A program made the position numbers and the translations under genes. From NCBI GenBank assembly GCA_965231865.1, contig CBDDOJ010000002.1, positions 1,550,001 through 1,614,000 of the forward strand: a stretch of 64,000 nt of DNA, written 5' to 3'. This DNA comes from WTGA01 sp965231865. GTDB taxonomy: Bacteria > Pseudomonadota > Gammaproteobacteria > Arenicellales > Poriferihabitantaceae. The notes under the pieces were generated by a model that saw only the letters and a list, made by a program, of their open reading frames with translations, ran no database searches and was not told the origin of the DNA. Shown here piece by piece: positions 60,182-64,000 of this stretch. The first letter of the stretch is position 1; every line of letters starts with the position of its first letter.

Positions 60182-62276
60182 TTGTAGGGCCATGGGGACT
60201 CTATAAGTGCTTGATTATAGGTGATATAATTCAGACGCAAGAGAACTACCCCCCACATTTCTGTTGAATTCTGTGGAGCCGTATTCCCGCCTTGATGACG
60301 GAATACTTGCATGGATTGCCTACACAGGCTGCCTCATGCGAACCCGATGCAGACCAGGTTTCACCCCGGCTGCCTTGACGATCCCGGTCTGTTCGACACT
60401 GGGATGGACGTCCTGACGGATGACAATCTGCTTCCCCTGAACGGTCTGGAGCGTGGTGGTAACACGTATCCAGGTGCGCAGTACCCGACGAATACTCTGC
60501 CAGCGTAGAGAGGTCCCCGCTCCCCGCAGCCGGGTGCGGATCAGCTGCACCGCATGATAGGCCAGCACCGCAAGAAAAAGGTGTGCCTGAATACGGTCTT
60601 CCCGGGTATGCCAGATCGGACGCAATCCTAACTCCCCCTTCAATTCCCGGAACACGGCTTCGATGTCCACCAGCCGATGGTAGGTCCGCAGAACCGTCTC
60701 CAGGTCCCAGTCGGTGTGGCTGGTCCGCAGAATACAGGCTCCGAGCATCTCATCGGTCTCATCAAAACTGGCCTTGCGGGTGAATTTCACCGCCTTGGCC
60801 TGGGTGCCTTCTCCCCGTTGAACCTGAACCGTATAGTGCTGGGCAATCCCCGAATGACGTTCCTTGAGACGACCAACAGCTTCCACGATCCGTTCATACT
60901 TTTTCATCCGCCGGGGCACAGACAGGTTGTCGTGCAACCGTTGGAGTCCATCCTCAAACTTTTCCACCTGCCGGTCCCGGATGGACCGGGCCGTCTGCTG
61001 TCGGCCTTCACTCATCACATACAACCGGGTTTCATCGGCATCGGTGTCCAGTTTCCAGATCCGCACCGTGTGATTGGCCTGAGTGGTGATGGTGAGCTCC
61101 GGGTCCCCGTCCGGGGCCTGGGACGGCTTGCACCCCTTGGCCACGCAAAGCCAGGGATATCCCCGTTCCGTGAGCCAGTCGAGATTCTCCTGGGCACTGA
61201 TCCCGGCATCCATGATCACCGTGGGCTTGTCCCCTTCGGTACCGTGTCCCTGGGCCTCAAACCGGCCCAGGGCGTCTTTCAGGGTGTCGACTTCCGTTAC
61301 ATTGCCGGGCAGGAACTCACAACCCCGGGGAAACCCGGCCTCATCCAGCATCAGCCCAAGGGTGATCAAGGGACAGTCATTCCTTCGTTGCTTGGATCGA
61401 CCGAACTGCAGCAGCGACTTCTGTGCAGAGTCCGGATTGTCCGGTGTATCCTGTTTTTTCTGTGTTCCGGTGTAGTACGTATTGGACAAATCATAAAACA
61501 CAATGGTATTGGGAATATCCAGCAATATGCGCTCCCGCTCAAACAGCGCCCTTTGCAGGGCTTCTTGATGTTTCCACAACTTATCGCCGATCCGATACAG
61601 GGTCTTGCGGGACAGTGCCCGGGAATCCCTGTCCAGACCGAGGATTTCCGCGGTGGCACTGTCGTCTTTCAACCATCGGCTGGTCTCCCGTTCACTGCCG
61701 GGATGCAGCATCTTGGCGGTCAATAATGCCAGGGAAATCCGGGTATCCCGGGCAGTAAAGCCCAGATTCTGCAGACACTCTCTCAGTCGGAGTTCTTCCC
61801 ATGCGTGGAGGCACAACCGTTCTCCCCCGACGAATCGCGGGTCACGATGTTCCATGGTATTGAGGTCCACCGTGGCCACGGAGGGACCGGGGGTAGCGGT
61901 CTGGATGCCCCGGGAGCGCAACAGTTTCACCACTTCTTCGGCAGCCTGTTCGACCTCCGCTTCACAGGGCACCAGGGGGTCCTGACCAACCATGAGCTCT
62001 TCCACCCTCTGGGCGACAGGACCCCACAGAGTCTGGGGCACGTCCCATTTGGTTCCGAGGTTCGCCATGGTGGTCTGTTTGACCTTACCGCCGATGCGCT
62101 GGTTTTTGACCAGCCGGACACTGTACTGGGGGTTTCCGTGGGTGTCGGTATAGGTTTTGGTTCGTTTGAAGTGCATGAATCGGGCAGGATGCGGACCATG
62201 GATGGTTTTGGTATCCCGATTATACTGGAGGGAGGGGAAGATGTGAATAATTTATGCAGTGCCTATGGCCCTACAA
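60182..62276. mobile_element. IS1634-type insertion sequence
   Basis: A 2095-bp element whose ends are imperfect inverted repeats. The left end reads TTGTAGGGCCATGGGGACT (60182-60200) and the right end, on the other strand, TTGTAGGGCCATAGGCACT (62276-62258); 21 of 25 terminal positions match. It carries a single transposase gene on the - strand. The bases just outside (left TGGCAC, right CAGATC) show no evident target duplication. The host gene it might interrupt is not apparent. Confidence 0.8.
60320..62176 (-). CDS. IS1634 family transposase
   Basis: A 618-residue DDE transposase of the IS4/IS1634 group. The catalytic acidic residues are recognisable as FYDLSNTYYTG (first Asp), KPTVIMDAGISAQENLDWL (second Asp) and DIEAVFRELKGELGLRPIWH (Glu, in the YREK-like context), in order and at IS4-like spacing. 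A C-terminal HLFLAVLAYHAVQLI segment is typical of the fold. The frame is uninterrupted, and the gene is complete within intact inverted repeats, so the element may be active. Confidence 0.9.
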   Translation of the reverse strand: MHFKRTKTYTDTHGNPQYSVRLVKNQRIGGKVKQTTMANLGTKWDVPQTLWGPVAQRVEELMVGQDPLVPCEAEVEQAAEEVVKLLRSRGIQTATPGPSVATVDLNTMEHRDPRFVGGERLCLHAWEELRLRECLQNLGFTARDTRISLALLTAKMLHPGSERETSRWLKDDSATAEILGLDRDSRALSRKTLYRIGDKLWKHQEALQRALFERERILLDIPNTIVFYDLSNTYYTGTQKKQDTPDNPDSAQKSLLQFGRSKQRRNDCPLITLGLMLDEAGFPRGCEFLPGNVTEVDTLKDALGRFEAQGHGTEGDKPTVIMDAGISAQENLDWLTERGYPWLCVAKGCKPSQAPDGDPELTITTQANHTVRIWKLDTDADETRLYVMSEGRQQTARSIRDRQVEKFEDGLQRLHDNLSVPRRMKKYERIVEAVGRLKERHSGIAQHYTVQVQRGEGTQAKAVKFTRKASFDETDEMLGACILRTSHTDWDLETVLRTYHRLVDIEAVFRELKGELGLRPIWHTREDRIQAHLFLAVLAYHAVQLIRTRLRGAGTSLRWQSIRRVLRTWIRVTTTLQTVQGKQIVIRQDVHPSVEQTGIVKAAGVKPGLHRVRMRQPV

Positions 62277-62330
62277 CAGATCAGAAATTACAACCTATTG
62301 ATATATAACCGAAAAATAATCAGAAAGTGC

Positions 62331-62350
62331 GAAAATCAGCGAAAATCAGC
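62331..62350. repeat. 10-bp tandem duplication
   Basis: GAAAATCAGC at 62331-62340 repeated immediately at 62341-62350. Confidence 0.8.
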
Positions 62351-62484
62351 CGATTCTGGTGGAAAAGTGCCAACTTGGGTTAAGCTGAGAGAAAAGGGTT
62401 TGAATACGTTATTGGCTATAAGCGCTGTTGACGATGGCAGCGTATGAATTTACGCAACATTCTTCATATTCCCCTTAAGTAAGG

Positions 62485-62508
62485 TCTGTTGCTCTGTTGC
62501 TCTGTTGC
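62485..62508. repeat. 8-bp unit repeated three times
   Basis: TCTGTTGC occurs three times head-to-tail (62485-62492, 62493-62500, 62501-62508). Confidence 0.85.
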
Positions 62509-62647
62509 AAATCCATTGACTTGTTAAATCGTTTGGTTGCTTGATTAAATGGGATTGGCCTACCCTTTTTACAGGAGTGTTTCAGTTTTTTCGGTAACAC
62601 TCAAGAATAAATAAGTTGCATGGATCAGTGCAATTGGTTTTGAAAAG

Positions 62648-62676
62648 TTGGTATATTATGTATCATATGATATAAT
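62648..62676 (+). promoter_or_regulatory. Promoter with overlapping palindromic operator for the right-edge operon
   Basis: TTGGTA (62648-62653), a 17-base spacer and a perfect TATAAT (62671-62676). A 12-base perfect palindrome TATCATATGATA (62661-62672) overlaps the spacer and the -10 box. This is where an autorepressor would bind. The MqsA-like protein of the operon has a helix-turn-helix and is the obvious candidate. Confidence 0.6.
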
Positions 62677-62739
62677 ATTTTATGTCATATTAAACTATAT
62701 ATTAAAAAAACATCATTTGATATTACAAAAATTACATAG

Positions 62740-63102
62740 ATGTCCACAATTGACCCGGAAACCCACAGGCATCACTTGGCTATATTGGCGAGAAGGGCTC
62801 GGTCTCGACGATTGGGCTATCCTCGTAAATGGTACCCGGAAATCGTCTGTAGTGAGGTTACCGGTATGCCATTTACAGAATCGGAAGCCTGGAACTTCAT
62901 CGCTGATCGGTTGGAAGAGGGACATCCTATTGAAGTCATTGATATGCTAGACAAACCAGGAACATATGGATTTGTTATGCAGGTTTTGAGAAGTGGGTTC
63001 GAACGTCCGCTATATATTAAAGTTCAACTTCGCAGCGGCGTGATTATTGGTCGCAGTTTTCACTGGTCAGAGTTTGAGCATGGTGGTATGGCACAGAAAT
63101 AA
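62740..63102 (+). CDS. Putative toxin partner of an MqsA-like antitoxin
   Basis: A 120-residue protein. Its C-terminal half (GHPIEVIDMLDKPGTYGFVM, then ERPLYIKVQLRSGVIIGRSF and HWSEF) resembles small beta-rich proteins encoded just before MqsA-family antitoxins (pattern yVKlxl..g.viGRSFHyS). That group may have an MqsR/DUF4258-like RNase fold, but I cannot identify catalytic residues with confidence. The N-terminal region is Arg-rich and helical. It is the first gene of the right-edge operon, 19 bases before the antitoxin gene, behind a strong promoter. It lacks an obvious ribosome-binding site. Confidence 0.5.
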   Translation: MSTIDPETHRHHLAILARRARSRRLGYPRKWYPEIVCSEVTGMPFTESEAWNFIADRLEEGHPIEVIDMLDKPGTYGFVMQVLRSGFERPLYIKVQLRSGVIIGRSFHWSEFEHGGMAQK

Positions 63103-63121
63103 ATCAAGAGGAGATTAAGTT

Positions 63122-63694
63122 ATGAATCCGAAAACAGAGCATGATATCGTAACTTGTGCAATGTGTGGTAGCGGGCATTTGTCTCGCCGAACCGAAATCG
63201 AGAAGTTTCCATACGGGATCGGCCCCGACCCGGTCATACTGGAGGTGGCCATAGAGGTCGTACACTGCGAGGATTGCCAGTTTGAGTTCACAGGGCCGGC
63301 CGCTGAAGAGGCCCGCCATCAAACTGTATGTCGTCATCTTGGAGTCATGACACCAGCCGAGGTGAAAGAAGTGCGGAAGCAGTGCGGATTATCAAGAGAG
63401 GCTTTTGCATTACTCACGCGTCTTGGGAAGGCATCAATCGGTCGATGGGAATCAGGCTCGCACATACAAAACCGTGCGTATGACAATTACCTCTATCTGC
63501 TTCGTTATGAAGACAACCGTCTTCGGCTACAAAACAAGGAGCAGGAAGCGCGTAAGAAAGTTAAAAGTTGTGGGAAAACTGGAGATGTTGCAACGAAATC
63601 TGAATTCCAATATATCGTGCTGACCCCTCAAATCCATCGTGAAAAAGCTGAATTTCAGCTCCGGCCATCTTATCAGATGCAAGAAGCGGCATAA
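63122..63694 (+). CDS. MqsA-family antitoxin-like zinc-finger/HTH protein
   Basis: A 190-residue protein. The N-terminus has two zinc-binding Cys pairs: CAMC at residues 12-15 and CEDC near 49-52, as in YgiT/MqsA-type proteins. The central HTH of the Xre type is VMTPAEVKEVRKQCGLSREA, then FALLTRLGKASIGRWESGSH. The C-terminal 50 residues are beyond the usual MqsA length and have no recognised motif. MqsA neutralises its toxin and represses the operon. AAGAGGAGATTAAGTT precedes the ATG. The ATPase gene starts 15 bases after its stop. Confidence 0.78.
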   Translation: MNPKTEHDIVTCAMCGSGHLSRRTEIEKFPYGIGPDPVILEVAIEVVHCEDCQFEFTGPAAEEARHQTVCRHLGVMTPAEVKEVRKQCGLSREAFALLTRLGKASIGRWESGSHIQNRAYDNYLYLLRYEDNRLRLQNKEQEARKKVKSCGKTGDVATKSEFQYIVLTPQIHREKAEFQLRPSYQMQEAA

Positions 63695-63709
63695 CCGAAG
63701 TCAGGATCA

Positions 63710-64000
63710 ATGTACATAACAACGTTTTATAGCTTTAAAGGTGGTGTTGGTCGTACCATGGCTATGGTTAACTGTGCTTTTGAGTTAGCGAAGATGGAAC
63801 GACGTGTTCTGCTGGTTGACTTTGATTTGGAAGCACCGGGTGTAAATGCGTTTCTGGATTCATATGGTAAACGTAAATGCAAAGGACTGGTTGATTTTGT
63901 TACCGACTATCGAGAGACCCGAAAAGCGCCGCATATCAGAGAATACATCTACGAAGTGGGGCCATCCGGAGCGCGGCTGAATGTGATGCCGGCTGGACGG
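63710..64000 (+). CDS. KGGVGR-motif ParA/MinD-like ATPase (partial)
   Basis: The first 97 codons are inside the window; the gene continues past the right edge. The N-terminus reads TTFYSFKGGVGRTMAMVNCA, a deviant Walker A in which Arg replaces the Lys of the ParA motif KGGxGKT, and VLLVDFDLEAPG is the Walker A' and B region. This KGGVGR variant defines a distinct group of large P-loop ATPases seen in accessory and conflict loci. It is coupled to an MqsA-like antitoxin and a putative toxin by a 15-base gap, so all three share an operon. The effector domain that might follow is not visible. Confidence 0.82.
   Translation, partial: MYITTFYSFKGGVGRTMAMVNCAFELAKMERRVLLVDFDLEAPGVNAFLDSYGKRKCKGLVDFVTDYRETRKAPHIREYIYEVGPSGARLNVMPAGR

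Larger units (their letters stand above)
62277..62647. other. AT-rich intergenic region right of the IS element
   Basis: About 370 bases with two short tandem repeats and no supported gene. Base composition drops in GC toward 62640-62735 compared with the catabolic genes to the left, consistent with horizontally acquired DNA. Confidence 0.5.

Noticed and set aside
62648..62950. Open frame overlapping the promoter and toxin-like gene
   Set aside because: It runs through the promoter and in a different frame of the toxin-like gene, with no protein features.

Overview
The window looks like chromosomal DNA from a Proteobacterium, most likely a marine or host-associated gammaproteobacterium. This is inferred from gene content and moderately high GC; no rRNA or other phylogenetic marker is present. 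No rRNA, tRNA or CRISPR array was recognised. About 50 genes are supported. Most are catabolic or transport genes for small nitrogen- and sulfur-containing osmolytes: methylated amines and betaines, sulfonium compounds, and guanidino or carbamoyl compounds. A compact envelope operon and several decayed toxin-antitoxin loci lie among them.

Left end (1-5953, + strand): the end of an SDR gene, an acyl-CoA dehydrogenase, an NDP-forming acyl-CoA synthetase, a CaiD-like hydratase, an M24-fold protein carrying the full metal-ligand and catalytic-Asp pattern of the DMSP lyase DddP, and a GNAT acetyltransferase. Together they look like one CoA-dependent route for a betaine or for DMSP-derived acrylate.

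5987-15025 (- strand): a tightly packed eight-gene operon. It encodes a secreted protein, a CsgG/LpoB-like lipoprotein, a large membrane-anchored repeat protein, a PEGA-FGE-fold protein, a 55-residue membrane protein, an ExbB/MotA-type channel, and two ExbD-like transmembrane segments fused to von Willebrand A domains. I read this as an ion-powered envelope machine of unknown function. It is the best candidate here for an undescribed system.

15-25 kb: a 5'-truncated ATP-binding regulator, a DUF2188 protein, a DDAH-family hydrolase, a GMC (choline dehydrogenase-like) oxidoreductase, and a 1033-residue kinase-M23-aminotransferase fusion. Then comes a graveyard of toxin-antitoxin genes with intact antitoxins beside broken toxins.

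25-34 kb: an acyl-CoA ligase, an acylating (sulfo)aldehyde dehydrogenase and a three-component TctABC transporter on the - strand, facing a GntR/UTRA regulator across a palindromic operator, followed by a MocR-type regulator. 34-43 kb: an indolepyruvate ferredoxin oxidoreductase, GabT, a dual-CDGSH protein, an AllA-like lyase, a gamma-butyrobetaine-dioxygenase-fold enzyme and a 3-hydroxyisobutyrate-dehydrogenase-like enzyme. 43-48 kb: a non-pyrrolysine MttB-type methyltransferase, a flavin/GcvT demethylating oxidoreductase and a TPR protein. 48-54 kb: a guanidinobutyrase-like ureohydrolase, an orphan AbiEi antitoxin, an FrhB-like oxidoreductase, and an M20 carbamoyl-amino-acid hydrolase paired with an amidinotransferase-fold hydrolase. 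55-59 kb: a glycine-betaine-type ABC transporter with a clear promoter and terminator.

Right end: adenylylsulfate kinase, an IS1634-type insertion sequence with recognisable inverted repeats, and an AT-rich promoter leading into a toxin-like gene, an MqsA-like antitoxin and a KGGVGR-motif ATPase that runs off the edge. This last operon may be a defence or conflict system.
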